From Gammaproteobacteria bacterium (GTDB taxonomy: Bacteria; Pseudomonadota; Gammaproteobacteria; Chromatiales; Chromatiaceae): 64,000 nt of DNA. Shown one piece after another: positions 9,094-17,077 of this stretch. The notes beneath the pieces were generated by a model. It saw only the letters and a list, made by a program, of their open reading frames with translations. It ran no database searches and was not told where the DNA came from. The stretch lies in NCBI GenBank assembly GCA_020445255.1, contig JAGRGY010000029.1, positions 456-64,455 on the forward strand. Reading direction: 5' to 3'. Both the position numbers and the translations under genes were made by a program. The first letter of the stretch is position 1, and each line of letters starts with the position of its first letter.

Positions 9094-11033
9094 GCGATGA
9101 AGAGCAGGTACGGAATGCGGGGATTCGTTCTGCAATCATCGTTGACGACGGATACGACGAGATTCCCGAAGTAGCAGAGCTTCAAGATGAGGAGGCTTGG
9201 GAAAGTTTTTTTGATGATGCCCAAGGAGAAGCCGCAGCTCAAATTGAGAACATTTTTCCTGGCTATGACCAGAGCGACCGTGAAGAACTGAAATTCAACC
9301 AAGACTTCATCAATGCCCTTTGGCACAGTAGGCATGCTATTCGGGAATTGCTTGGCGGACTTTTTGATGTTTACGAGCACAAGATTCAAGATAACCGGCC
9401 CTTCTTGGATGCAGCAGAAGCGGCTCTTAACGCACTCAATATCCCTTTTCGTACCTGCGGACGAGATTTCGTCAATGCAGCAGTCGAAACCGACTTAATC
9501 ATTATCGACCTTTTTCTCGGTATTCAACAGGGAGCACAAGACCGCGAGTTTACTGCTAATCGACTTAACGAAGTCTTTAGACATCGAGGAAATAGTCCGC
9601 TTCCTTCTATTGTGCTCATGTCACAGGTTCCAGGAATTAGAGAATTAGCGAAAGACTTTCGGCGGGATGTTAAGATCCATGCATCATCATTTCGACACAT
9701 AAGAAAAAGCGACCTACTAAAACCTGGACGGGTAGAGGGGCTAATCCTTACCCTCGCATCGCATCGGTCCAACAGCCAAGCCCTCGCTACATTCGTTGAA
9801 ACTTGGGAAGCCAAAGCTATCGAAGCGGTCCACACTGCCGCAGGAACTTTGCGCAAAATTGATATCGACGACCTTCAGCATCTTCGGAGCATGCTGCTTC
9901 GCTTTGAAGGGCTCAATACGTCAAGCTACATACTCGATGTCTTTGATCGTGTGCTCCAATACGAAATCGAGTCTCATAGTACCGTTTTGGATGCCTCCCT
10001 GCCGCTTGATGAAGTGGCAGATGATCCTGCACCGCTGATGATATCAAATGATCGCGACACCTATGCAGTTCTTGAACAGACGCTCTTTGTAAATCCTATG
10101 CGTCGCGCCCATTCCACTGGCGCTGAGTGGCCGATCGCGTTTGGCGACATATTAGGCCCTAAGCCGGGGAGATTTACCAAGCCCCGTGGTATTTTCCTAG
10201 GTCGTACCGATTTGGTTTTTTTTGTGGCTTCTCCCGAATGTGATTTGATTCGGAAAGATGGACTGGCAACGGCTTTGCTGGTTTCAGGATCACTAAGAGA
10301 TATCGACATGACCAAGCCGGTTCTCGCTGTAACCTCGAAGACGACTCCGGTAATAACGCTTGATGCCGGCCAACGCTATCAGATTGAATGGGATTTTGGT
10401 GATCTTCGGACAATTGGCTTGAAGAAAGTGAAGCAGGGTCTTCATCAGAAAAATGGAGACATGTCGATTGTTGCACGGCTTCGAGAAGGTCCAGCACTCA
10501 GTTTGCGTCAGCAGCTACTCAGCAATCTCGGACGAGTAGGAGAGCTCGCGCCTCTTCCAAGATCATTTCGGTTCAAAGCCGACCTCTACTTTCCCTTGCA
10601 AGCTGGAGGTGTTCAACTTATCCAAATACCTGAGGGTGTTGAAATTACAGGAAATGTGATTATTCCACGCCTTGGGAAATTCGCATCTGCGATCATTGAT
10701 TCCAATTGCGAGGACGAAATGACAGCAGTGCTGCTAGATTTAGACATTGCGTCTGTAGCTAAGAAGAGTAAGAAGAGATTTGAAATACTAAAAGAGCAGA
10801 CCCGTATTCGACAGATATTCAGGTCTGGCTTTCAGATTGAGCTCCCTTTGGTCGAACGTCGCAGCGCAGGCTTGCTCAAGCTCGGAGAAGAGCAGCCCGA
10901 GAAAGACTCCGCCAAGCCAAAGATTGACAACGTCGCAACGATTGTTGAGGGTCGGGTAACCGAGGAAGACCTCGCTAAACTAGAACAAGATGTTGGTCTG
11001 ATTTTGCGCGTTCATTCGGAATCCAGTGAGTAA
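9090..11033 (+). CDS. Receiver-domain-like protein paired with the preceding GHKL protein (SspFGH-module candidate)
   Basis: A 647-aa protein starting with TTG in a TTGA overlap with the previous stop, hence translationally coupled. Residues 1 to about 215 look like a diverged response-regulator receiver: acidic DDGYD near the N terminus, a candidate phospho-acceptor Asp140 in DLIIIDLFLG, a beta strand PSIVLMSQ, and RKSD where receivers have a conserved Lys. The large insert between these blocks is unusual. Residues 220-647 match nothing I recognise; they contain a segment FFVASPECDLIRKDG and many beta strands. It may be the output partner of the two-GHKL protein in phage defence. AT-rich like its partner. 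Confidence 0.6.
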   Translation: MSDEEQVRNAGIRSAIIVDDGYDEIPEVAELQDEEAWESFFDDAQGEAAAQIENIFPGYDQSDREELKFNQDFINALWHSRHAIRELLGGLFDVYEHKIQDNRPFLDAAEAALNALNIPFRTCGRDFVNAAVETDLIIIDLFLGIQQGAQDREFTANRLNEVFRHRGNSPLPSIVLMSQVPGIRELAKDFRRDVKIHASSFRHIRKSDLLKPGRVEGLILTLASHRSNSQALATFVETWEAKAIEAVHTAAGTLRKIDIDDLQHLRSMLLRFEGLNTSSYILDVFDRVLQYEIESHSTVLDASLPLDEVADDPAPLMISNDRDTYAVLEQTLFVNPMRRAHSTGAEWPIAFGDILGPKPGRFTKPRGIFLGRTDLVFFVASPECDLIRKDGLATALLVSGSLRDIDMTKPVLAVTSKTTPVITLDAGQRYQIEWDFGDLRTIGLKKVKQGLHQKNGDMSIVARLREGPALSLRQQLLSNLGRVGELAPLPRSFRFKADLYFPLQAGGVQLIQIPEGVEITGNVIIPRLGKFASAIIDSNCEDEMTAVLLDLDIASVAKKSKKRFEILKEQTRIRQIFRSGFQIELPLVERRSAGLLKLGEEQPEKDSAKPKIDNVATIVEGRVTEEDLAKLEQDVGLILRVHSESSE

Positions 11034-11138
11034 GTATTACAAAGAGTGTCTTAGTACAAGTTCGTTACGAGTCCAAAATATGGACAAAACCAGACACTAT
11101 GTCTAAATCCCTTGATTGCAACAGTCAGCCTTTTATAC

Positions 11139-11237
11139 ATGTTCAGGAGTTCCAAATACCCGGAAAAGAAGCTTCTTGAGCGGTATCGCAAGGAAACCGG
11201 CAATGAGGACGCCGATCTCCCCGATCCCGTCGTCTGA
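11139..11237 (+). CDS. Possible 32-aa peptide or gene remnant
   Basis: A short open frame, ATG to TGA, encoding a charged helical peptide (MFRSSKYPEKKLLERYRK, then an acidic tail ending DLPDPVV). Codon use looks coding-like (GAA/GAG, AAG, CGG) against a poor background, but no clear ribosome site precedes it. It could be a small component of the defence cassette or the start of a gene destroyed when sspH joined the AT-rich pair. I do not recognise it. Confidence 0.3.
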   Translation: MFRSSKYPEKKLLERYRKETGNEDADLPDPVV

Positions 11238-11446
11238 CGCCGGGGTGCGCCACAGAAAAGACATAAATATTCAAAAAAACAATAGGATAGGGAATCTCGG
11301 TGCGGTCCGGCGGGTTGGAAGTCCACCTGCGGGAGTCCAATCACGGGCACCATAATCACTCTCTGGGCAAGATACGCGGTTTATTTCCGAAGGAGACTCG
11401 TATATATTGCAAATCTACGAGATCATTTCGACTGTGTATCGACTCC
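11238..11446 (+). other. Intergenic region with a nested stem-loop
   Basis: The 413 bases between the receiver-like gene and the small helical gene hold only the short frame above and this stretch. GGTGC (11,299-11,303) pairs with GCACC (11,347-11,351), TTGGA (11,315-11,319) pairs with TCCAA (11,336-11,340), and TCC (11,322-11,324) pairs with GGA (11,332-11,334), all nested. This could be a structured leader or small RNA, or only the decayed junction between the two halves of the cassette. Confidence 0.3.
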
Positions 11447-11674
11447 ATGGCAGAGACTGACAGAGAAAAATTCGTTCGGCTGGCGAATAAGCGCGTCAAT
11501 AACGCTCTAAAAGCCATAGAACTGATAGGGAACCTGTCGAACCGTTCCAACTACGACTACTCGCAGGAGGACGCGGAGAAAATCTTTCTCGCGCTCAGCA
11601 AGGAGTTGAAGGCGTGCCGGGAGCGGTTTTCCAACGCGGGCGGAAAGCGGGAAAACACGTTTTCTCTTGAGTGA
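11447..11674 (+). CDS. Small helical protein in the defence cassette, unknown function
   Basis: A 75-aa protein, start ATG at 11,447 chosen because the conserved-looking part begins there (MAETDREKFVRLANKRVNNA) and upstream in-frame codons look non-coding. It is predicted all-helical, with a heptad-like stretch KALKAIELIGNL followed by SNRSNYDYSQEDAEKIF and a basic tail. Proteins of this look sit beside DNA-modification and defence genes, but I cannot name a family. It lies 40 bases before the second GHKL ATPase and is probably cotranscribed with it. It may be an adaptor or DNA-binding accessory. Confidence 0.65.
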   Translation: MAETDREKFVRLANKRVNNALKAIELIGNLSNRSNYDYSQEDAEKIFLALSKELKACRERFSNAGGKRENTFSLE

Positions 11675-11714
11675 GCATGGCTGAACTTCATTGGATTGAG
11701 GGCGAGACACCTGC

Positions 11715-14147
11715 ATGAACCTGGAAGATTTGTTCGCACAGTTTTACGGCGCTGATACGGAAGACGAGATCGACGGCGTCATTAAGACCCTGTCCAGTGA
11801 TGCCCGCGTTTCCTGGACTCCCTACGGGGACAATGAGAGTTTTTTCGGCGTTATCGAAAACCAGCAAGCCTCGCCCGTCCCCGCTCTTGTCGAGAAGATC
11901 ACCAACTCGATCGACGCCATCCTGATGCGCCGCTGCCTTGAAGACGGCATTGATCCCAAAGGGCCAGCCGCGCCGAAGTCGGTCAGCGATGCGATCAAGG
12001 CGTTTTTTGAAAGCTCGCAAAGCTGGGATTTGCCGGGCAAAAGGGCGATTCAGGCCGAATCCATACAAATTCTGGCCAGAGGGCCGAGAAGTGACACGTC
12101 GCTCGTGATCTACGATGACGGGGAAGGGCAGCATCCGCACGATTTCGGCAATACGTTCCTGTCCCTCCTGCGGGGAAACAAGAACGAAATCCCGTTCGTG
12201 CAGGGCAAGTACAACATGGGCGGCGCGGGCGCTGTCGTCTTTTGCGGCAAAAAGCGGTATCAGCTTGTCGCATCCAGACGGTTCGATAAAACCGGGCCGT
12301 TCGGATTCACCATCATGCGCAAACACCCGCTGAGCGCCGAGGAAGAGAAGACCAGAAAAAACACCTGGTACGAGTATCTGCTGATCGACGGAAAAATCCC
12401 CGCTTTTGATATCGACACGCTCGATCTCGGGCTCCATAACCGCGTTTTTGCGACCGGAACCGTCATCAAGCTGTACTCCTATAACCTGCCTTCGGGTTCA
12501 CGATCGGTTATCTCGCGCGACCTCAATCAGAGCGTGAACGAGTTCTTGTTCGAGCCTGCCCTGCCTGTCTACACCATAGACACCAAGGAGCGGTATCCGA
12601 AGGACCGCAATCTCGAACGCCATCTGTACGGCCTAAAACGCAGGCTTGAAGAAGACGGCAGCAAATATATCCGGACGTTCTTTTCCGAGACGCACAGCGA
12701 TTCCGAAATCGGCTCCCTGAAAATCACGGTCTATGTCTTTAATCCGCGCATCGACGGCAAATCGGCCAAGGAAACGAAAGACACCATCAAAAGGGAGTTC
12801 TTCAAGAACAACATGTCCGTGATGTTTTCCCTTAATGGGCAGGTTCACGGGAGCTTTACCTCGGAGTTCATTACGCGCTCCCTGAAATTCAATCTGCTCA
12901 AGGACTACCTGCTCATTCACGTGGACTGCACGAGTCTGAAGAACAGCTTTCGCACCGAGCTGTTTATGGGGTCGCGCGACCGCCTGAAGAACGGCGAAGA
13001 ATGCACGCAGCTCAGGCATCTCGTGACGGACATTCTGACCAAGGGCCGGTTGAAGGAAATCTATAAGGAGTGGAAGGATTCGATTACCACGCAGTCCGAC
13101 AGCGCTGAGGACCTGCTGAAGGATTTCAGCAATCATCTGCCGATGAACCAGGACTTGATGAAGTTGCTCAGCAACACCTTCACCCTCGACATCAAGGACC
13201 GGACAAAGGACAAGAAGAAGGAGCAGAAGAAGACCAAGACAAGCCCGAAGCAGGACATCCCGTTCATCCCCAAGCGTTTCCCGTCCGTGTTCCGGATCGA
13301 CCTGAAATCAACGGACAAGGATCAGGTCCCCCTGACAAAGATTCCGCTCGGCGGCGAGAAAACGCTCTCGTTCTCCACGGATGTCGAAGATCAGTATTTC
13401 GACCGGATCGAGGAGCCCGGCGAACTCAAGATCGCGGTCCTCTCGCACGCCTCCAACGAAGCGCAGGGCGGCACCGGACCGGGAAAGCCCAAGGAGCCCG
13501 GAGCGTTGATGGACGTTTCGATCTCCAGCCCGAGCAAGGGAAAAATACGGGTCAATATCAACCCGACCGCACAGGCCGCCGTCGGGGATGCGATGAAGAT
13601 CAAGGCATCCCTTTCTTCCCCCGAAGGCGACCTCGAACAGATTTTCATCGTTCAGATATCCGACAAGGAGAGCAAGCCGAAGGCGACGCAGGAGCCCAAG
13701 GCCGACGAAAACAATATCGGCCTGCCACGGTTGCAGGAGGTCTTTCAGTCTCCAAGGGACGGGTTCAAAGGCTGGGACGATCTGGATTTCGTCGAGATGG
13801 ATTATTCGACGGTCATGCATCCCTTTGTCGAGGGCGACAAGCTCGATACGATCTTTATCAACATGGATAGCACGGTTCTTAAGACCTACAAATCCAAGCT
13901 GCGCTCGGAAGAGCAACTGATCGTCGCCGACAAGCGGTATGTGTCTGCGGTGTATTTCCATACGCTGTTTCTCTACATGATCAGCAAGAACAGGAAATAC
14001 CAGATTATGAGACCCAAGACGGATGACATGGAGTCATTCGATGATGTCGATCTTTCGGAATACCTCAAGGATATTTTCGATAGCTACTATTCAGAGTTCC
14101 TGCTGAATTTCGAGATGGGAACCCTGATGGAAGCCCTCGCCGACTGA
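11715..14147 (+). CDS. GHKL ATPase, MutL/Hsp90-like (SspFGH-module candidate)
   Basis: An 810-aa protein with an N-terminal GHKL ATPase: E60, N64, D67 (ALVEKITNSIDAIL), VIYDDGEG (131-138) and a lid glycine motif GKYNMGGAGAV (164-174). After the ATPase comes a transducer-like region to about residue 460, a Lys-rich linker DRTKDKKKEQKKTKT (about 495-510), a beta-rich segment and an acidic C terminus. This resembles large defence ATPases that act on DNA with other subunits. In sspBCD-sspFGH cassettes three genes follow sspD; this would be the third large one. Composition is close to sspBC, not to the two genes before it. Biochemical role unknown. Confidence 0.65.
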   Translation: MNLEDLFAQFYGADTEDEIDGVIKTLSSDARVSWTPYGDNESFFGVIENQQASPVPALVEKITNSIDAILMRRCLEDGIDPKGPAAPKSVSDAIKAFFESSQSWDLPGKRAIQAESIQILARGPRSDTSLVIYDDGEGQHPHDFGNTFLSLLRGNKNEIPFVQGKYNMGGAGAVVFCGKKRYQLVASRRFDKTGPFGFTIMRKHPLSAEEEKTRKNTWYEYLLIDGKIPAFDIDTLDLGLHNRVFATGTVIKLYSYNLPSGSRSVISRDLNQSVNEFLFEPALPVYTIDTKERYPKDRNLERHLYGLKRRLEEDGSKYIRTFFSETHSDSEIGSLKITVYVFNPRIDGKSAKETKDTIKREFFKNNMSVMFSLNGQVHGSFTSEFITRSLKFNLLKDYLLIHVDCTSLKNSFRTELFMGSRDRLKNGEECTQLRHLVTDILTKGRLKEIYKEWKDSITTQSDSAEDLLKDFSNHLPMNQDLMKLLSNTFTLDIKDRTKDKKKEQKKTKTSPKQDIPFIPKRFPSVFRIDLKSTDKDQVPLTKIPLGGEKTLSFSTDVEDQYFDRIEEPGELKIAVLSHASNEAQGGTGPGKPKEPGALMDVSISSPSKGKIRVNINPTAQAAVGDAMKIKASLSSPEGDLEQIFIVQISDKESKPKATQEPKADENNIGLPRLQEVFQSPRDGFKGWDDLDFVEMDYSTVMHPFVEGDKLDTIFINMDSTVLKTYKSKLRSEEQLIVADKRYVSAVYFHTLFLYMISKNRKYQIMRPKTDDMESFDDVDLSEYLKDIFDSYYSEFLLNFEMGTLMEALAD

Positions 14148-14255
14148 TCGTGGCACGACACAGCCTGTTCGTAGATGGTTTTGTTCAGGTATTAAGGCGG
14201 CGATGCTCGGCTATTCAAGCCAGCTTCAATGCTTCTGCCCATTAAAGTAGACGCC

Positions 14256-15152
14256 CTATTTATAGTGTTGTTTGCATGATTCATAGGCGGCTATTTCTCG
14301 CGTTTTGTAAAAATGTCCATCCCCCTGCGGATCGCAGTAATAGCTAGTGTATTCATCATCAGAATCCAAGTTAAATGAAGGCTTCGCAGGACAATTTCCT
14401 CTGTCGGACCATCCTGGACAATCCCATCCACTCCCGAATAGTGAAAAACTGCGATTGACGTAGCATCTGTACAATCGGTCTTCAGCCGCATAGAAGCAAC
14501 GCGCATAGGCATCTTCATTATCAGTATTACTTGTCGTGGTTTTGGTACCTGAACTCCCTATGCAGCTTTCGTAGTTGAGGATACAGGCCAAGGCAACAAC
14601 ACCTAACGCACCGGCTGCTAATTGCTCTGGCGTTATGTCAGAGTGACTTGGCGGGGCAACAGGTTCTATTGTTGATACTTTAGGAGGGTCGATATGTAAA
14701 AGCGGGTATATTCTAGCTTCGATTATTCTGACTTCCTGATCAAATTTCTTTGTTTTTGCCAAATAGATTTGTTTTGAGAAGCCTAGGCTATAGGCAATCT
14801 CGTCATTAATGTATTCACTGACTGCGAGTCCGCTGTTGTCTTCAAAAACCATCACCAATGTTTTGGTCGCAGAATAGAATATGAAGCTTTTTACGTTTTC
14901 AGGAAAGCGGACTTTCGGCGACACAACGCCAAAATAAATTTGCAGAGTATCTTTGTGATCTGCGCTCCAATAAAAATCAACTTCGTCGTAAAGAAAGAAA
15001 CATCCTTCGGAATAGGAGCATTTGTGTTTATGCTCTATGGATTCGGCCATAGTATCTGCGAAAGCCGGTGAAACGACTGAACAGAAGAAAGTTGAAACAA
15101 CAAGAAGAATCAACTTGAATACCTTGATTGAAGTGCTCACTTGACGACGCAT
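14256..15152 (-). CDS. Exported Cys-containing protein, unknown function
   Basis: A 298-aa protein with a clear N-terminal signal peptide (basic MRRQ, hydrophobic LILLVVSTFFCSVV, cut after FADT or nearby). The mature part has many cysteines (CSYSEGC near the start; CFYAAEDRLYRCYV, DCPGW, NCPAK and YYCDP near the end) that suggest disulfides in the periplasm. A hydrophobic segment AAGALGVVALACILNY (about 180-195) could be a membrane anchor. It is AT-rich and opposite to the defence genes. I do not recognise it; its place between the defence cassette and a broken ParB-like gene marks it as island cargo. Confidence 0.6.
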   Translation of the reverse strand: MRRQVSTSIKVFKLILLVVSTFFCSVVSPAFADTMAESIEHKHKCSYSEGCFFLYDEVDFYWSADHKDTLQIYFGVVSPKVRFPENVKSFIFYSATKTLVMVFEDNSGLAVSEYINDEIAYSLGFSKQIYLAKTKKFDQEVRIIEARIYPLLHIDPPKVSTIEPVAPPSHSDITPEQLAAGALGVVALACILNYESCIGSSGTKTTTSNTDNEDAYARCFYAAEDRLYRCYVNRSFSLFGSGWDCPGWSDRGNCPAKPSFNLDSDDEYTSYYCDPQGDGHFYKTREIAAYESCKQHYK

Positions 15153-15268
15153 CCTTGCAGTTGTGCAATTCTATTTTCCGAGACCAAACACAAGTAGCAA
15201 GGATATGGTTTTGATGCCAGCAGAAAAGTCCATTCTGGTATCCGCCCGACTCAGTTAGTTCTCTACAA

Positions 15269-15550
15269 GACATCACCACAGCCAAGGCGAACGGCGCGGC
15301 GGAGGGGCGCGGAAGCCTCGCCTCTTACAAGAAGTCGGAACTGGTCGAGGCCCTTCTTTTTCATGACTCCCATGCACGGTTGGCTTCTTCGCTGACACCG
15401 GAGCAACGCAAGGCTCTTGAATGGCTGCCCGAAGCCATGCTTTTCCCGGCGCTCGATCCGGACGCGCGGGACGCAGATAGGGACGAGTCTCTCGAAGACG
15501 ATGACGTACTGGAAGACGGATGTGCGGACGATCTCCGCGAAGCGGCGTAA
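15269..15550 (+). pseudogene. C-terminal remnant of a ParB-like partition protein
   Basis: An open frame without a plausible start encodes about 93 residues that look like the C terminus of plasmid or ICE ParB-type proteins: SYKKSELVEALL, then EQRKALEWLPEAMLFPA, then a strongly acidic tail. The frame is open only back to 15,215, and the residues before about 15,269 look unrelated, so the N-terminal DNA-binding part has been lost at a junction there. A terminator hairpin follows the stop. This is the scar of an earlier plasmid or ICE backbone. ParB identity is moderate: tail and context only. Confidence 0.45.
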
Positions 15551-15566
15551 CGGCGCTTGACCCTGA

Positions 15567-15591
15567 ACCCGGCAGGTCCGTCCTGCCGGGT
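15567..15591 (+). terminator. Terminator hairpin after the ParB-like remnant
   Basis: A perfect 10-base-pair stem ACCCGGCAGG/CCTGCCGGGT with a five-base loop TCCGT starts 17 bases after the TAA. Only a short mixed T/C run follows, so termination may be partial. Confidence 0.6.
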
Positions 15592-16036
15592 CTTCGCGCG
15601 TCTTTGACTGATCGACCGCTTCGCGGAGCAGGGGGGCTGTGGGGACACAGGCGTCAATTCTCTCGTTTCCATTGCTCCCGCCGGATTGATCCCGCGTCCT
15701 GTGCGGGCGTGATGTCCCGCCGATAAACCTGTCTTCCTCTTGCCTGTTTTGCTTGCTCCGCCGTTTTCTTCTCAGGCTCTTTAAATATCCGGCGTGAGGG
15801 AAAAGTTCCGTGCGGGCGGATCAGGTGAACTGCGTCTCTCCTGCCGTTCGTGAATAACAGGTGAGCGACCGTACGCGGCCCCTCTTCGCCTGCAAGCCTG
15901 CCCTCCGGCCTTCACCCGTCACCGTGTCCTCATTCTTGCGGGCCGCGCCATTGACGGGTTTCGGGGCTGTTCCGGCTCTTCCCTTGGTCCGCGTCTTTCC
16001 GGCGCGCTCATTCACGCACCAACAGGAGAGACGACC
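15592..16036 (+). other. ardA leader region, no gene seen
   Basis: About 445 bases between the terminator and the ardA start. No convincing frame is found on either strand. The end holds an AGGAGAG ribosome site eight bases before the ardA ATG. Long structured leaders are common in front of ardA genes of conjugative elements, where single-strand promoters allow expression on entry; such a promoter has not been shown here. Confidence 0.4.
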
Positions 16037-16522
16037 ATGACCACCTTTTACGCACAACCTTATTCCCTCGATCACACCGGCTTCTATTTCGAGAGTCTCG
16101 AAGAGTTCGAAACCGGCATGGAAAAGCTGAACAAACGCGGCTGCGAGGAAGTCGAAATCCAGTTTATCGACGGGGAGGATTATCACGCTTCGCTGGCAAA
16201 AGAAGCCGATATCAACCAGGCCACCGTCGCGCTCTGGTTCGAAACGCTCGATGATCTTGACGCCCATGACACCACGCGCCTGACCTTCCTGCTCGAACGC
16301 GGATTTGTTCTCGATGACGCGCTCAGCCGCTACGAAGACGTTTGCCTCTATCAGGGCAGCGCCCGCGATTACGCGCAGGAGCTGATCGAGGAAACCACGC
16401 AGATTCCCGAGAACCTCCAGTACTACATCGACTACGAGGCGATTGCCCGCGACATGCGTCTGAACGGCGAGATCGAGGAGATCGGCCGCGAGACGCTGGT
16501 CACGAACGCCTACGAGTTCTAG
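16037..16522 (+). CDS. ardA: Antirestriction protein ArdA
   Basis: A 161-aa, highly acidic protein of normal ArdA length. It opens with a FYAQPYSLDHTGFYFES stretch and carries ArdA-like acidic helices (LDDLDAHDT, YAQELIEETTQIPENLQYYIDYEAIARDM), ending in NAYEF. ArdA dimers mimic bent B-form DNA and block type I restriction enzymes, protecting incoming mobile DNA. The start has a strong AGGAGAG ribosome site. A perfect hairpin terminator follows. It shares the island with a defence cassette, so it may protect the element on entry while the Ssp-type genes protect the host later. Confidence 0.9.
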   Translation: MTTFYAQPYSLDHTGFYFESLEEFETGMEKLNKRGCEEVEIQFIDGEDYHASLAKEADINQATVALWFETLDDLDAHDTTRLTFLLERGFVLDDALSRYEDVCLYQGSARDYAQELIEETTQIPENLQYYIDYEAIARDMRLNGEIEEIGRETLVTNAYEF

Positions 16523-16535
16523 GCGCACTCATCAA

Positions 16536-16560
16536 GGCCGCTCCGAAGATCGGAGCGGCC
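16536..16560 (+). terminator. Terminator hairpin after ardA
   Basis: A perfect 11-base-pair stem GGCCGCTCCGA/TCGGAGCGGCC with a three-base loop begins 14 bases after the ardA stop. It lies between the convergent ardA and 59-aa genes and lacks a T tract on either side, so it may work in both directions but weakly. Confidence 0.65.
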
Positions 16561-16583
16561 TGATCGCATGAGTGCGGGAAGGC

Positions 16584-16763
16584 TTAAAAGCCCGGTGCGC
16601 GGGAGGCCAGTTCAGCGCGGATATTCTCCAGCGAGGCCAGAGCGTTGCGCCGTTCATGGCTGCGTTCATCGTCGCCGACCAGCGTATTGAAGATGTCGCG
16701 GTAGAGGCCGCGCAGTTGGCTGGTGGATTTCGAAGCCAGTTCAAAGCGTGTCACGAGTTTCAT
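16584..16763 (-). CDS. Small 59-aa protein, unknown function, convergent with ardA
   Basis: A short gene with an ideal ribosome site (AAGGAGG, seven to eight bases before ATG). The product starts MKLVTRFELASKSTSQLRG and is helical and charged, ending ELASRAPGF. Good codon use, the strong ribosome site and the terminator hairpin beyond its end argue that it is real. Small genes of this kind accompany ardA and mob regions in mobile elements of proteobacteria, but no function is known to me. It may be a regulator or a small DNA-binding protein. Confidence 0.7.
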   Translation of the reverse strand: MKLVTRFELASKSTSQLRGLYRDIFNTLVGDDERSHERRNALASLENIRAELASRAPGF

Positions 16764-17077
16764 GATCGTTTCCTCCTTGAGGGTCTAAGGAGGCCCGGAC
16801 GATTCCGGAGCCTTTCCTGGCCCCGGCACACACAATCATCGGACAGGGAAAGGCATCCGGATCGGACCGTACGGACGCATGAAACACTCAAGGACGATCA
16901 GGAAAGGATTCGCGCTTCGAGCGGGAAAGAAAGACGCAGGCGGCGCAGCGGTCAAAGCTGCGCAGATTTAAGGCGCGAGTTGGTGTACAGGTGAACCGCC
17001 CGAGCGGATTGGCGCACAGCGCGAGGTAAAACGGGATTTACGTTAAGAGTACGATGACGTAGACAGGGAAAGTGTTC
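16764..17077. other. Non-coding stretch, nothing recognised
   Basis: A 314-base stretch between two minus-strand genes. It must contain the promoter of the 59-aa gene. I see no frame with coding character, no clear promoter boxes and no repeat. A stretch near 16,917-16,990 is rich in GCGCA repeats of no evident meaning. Confidence 0.5.
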
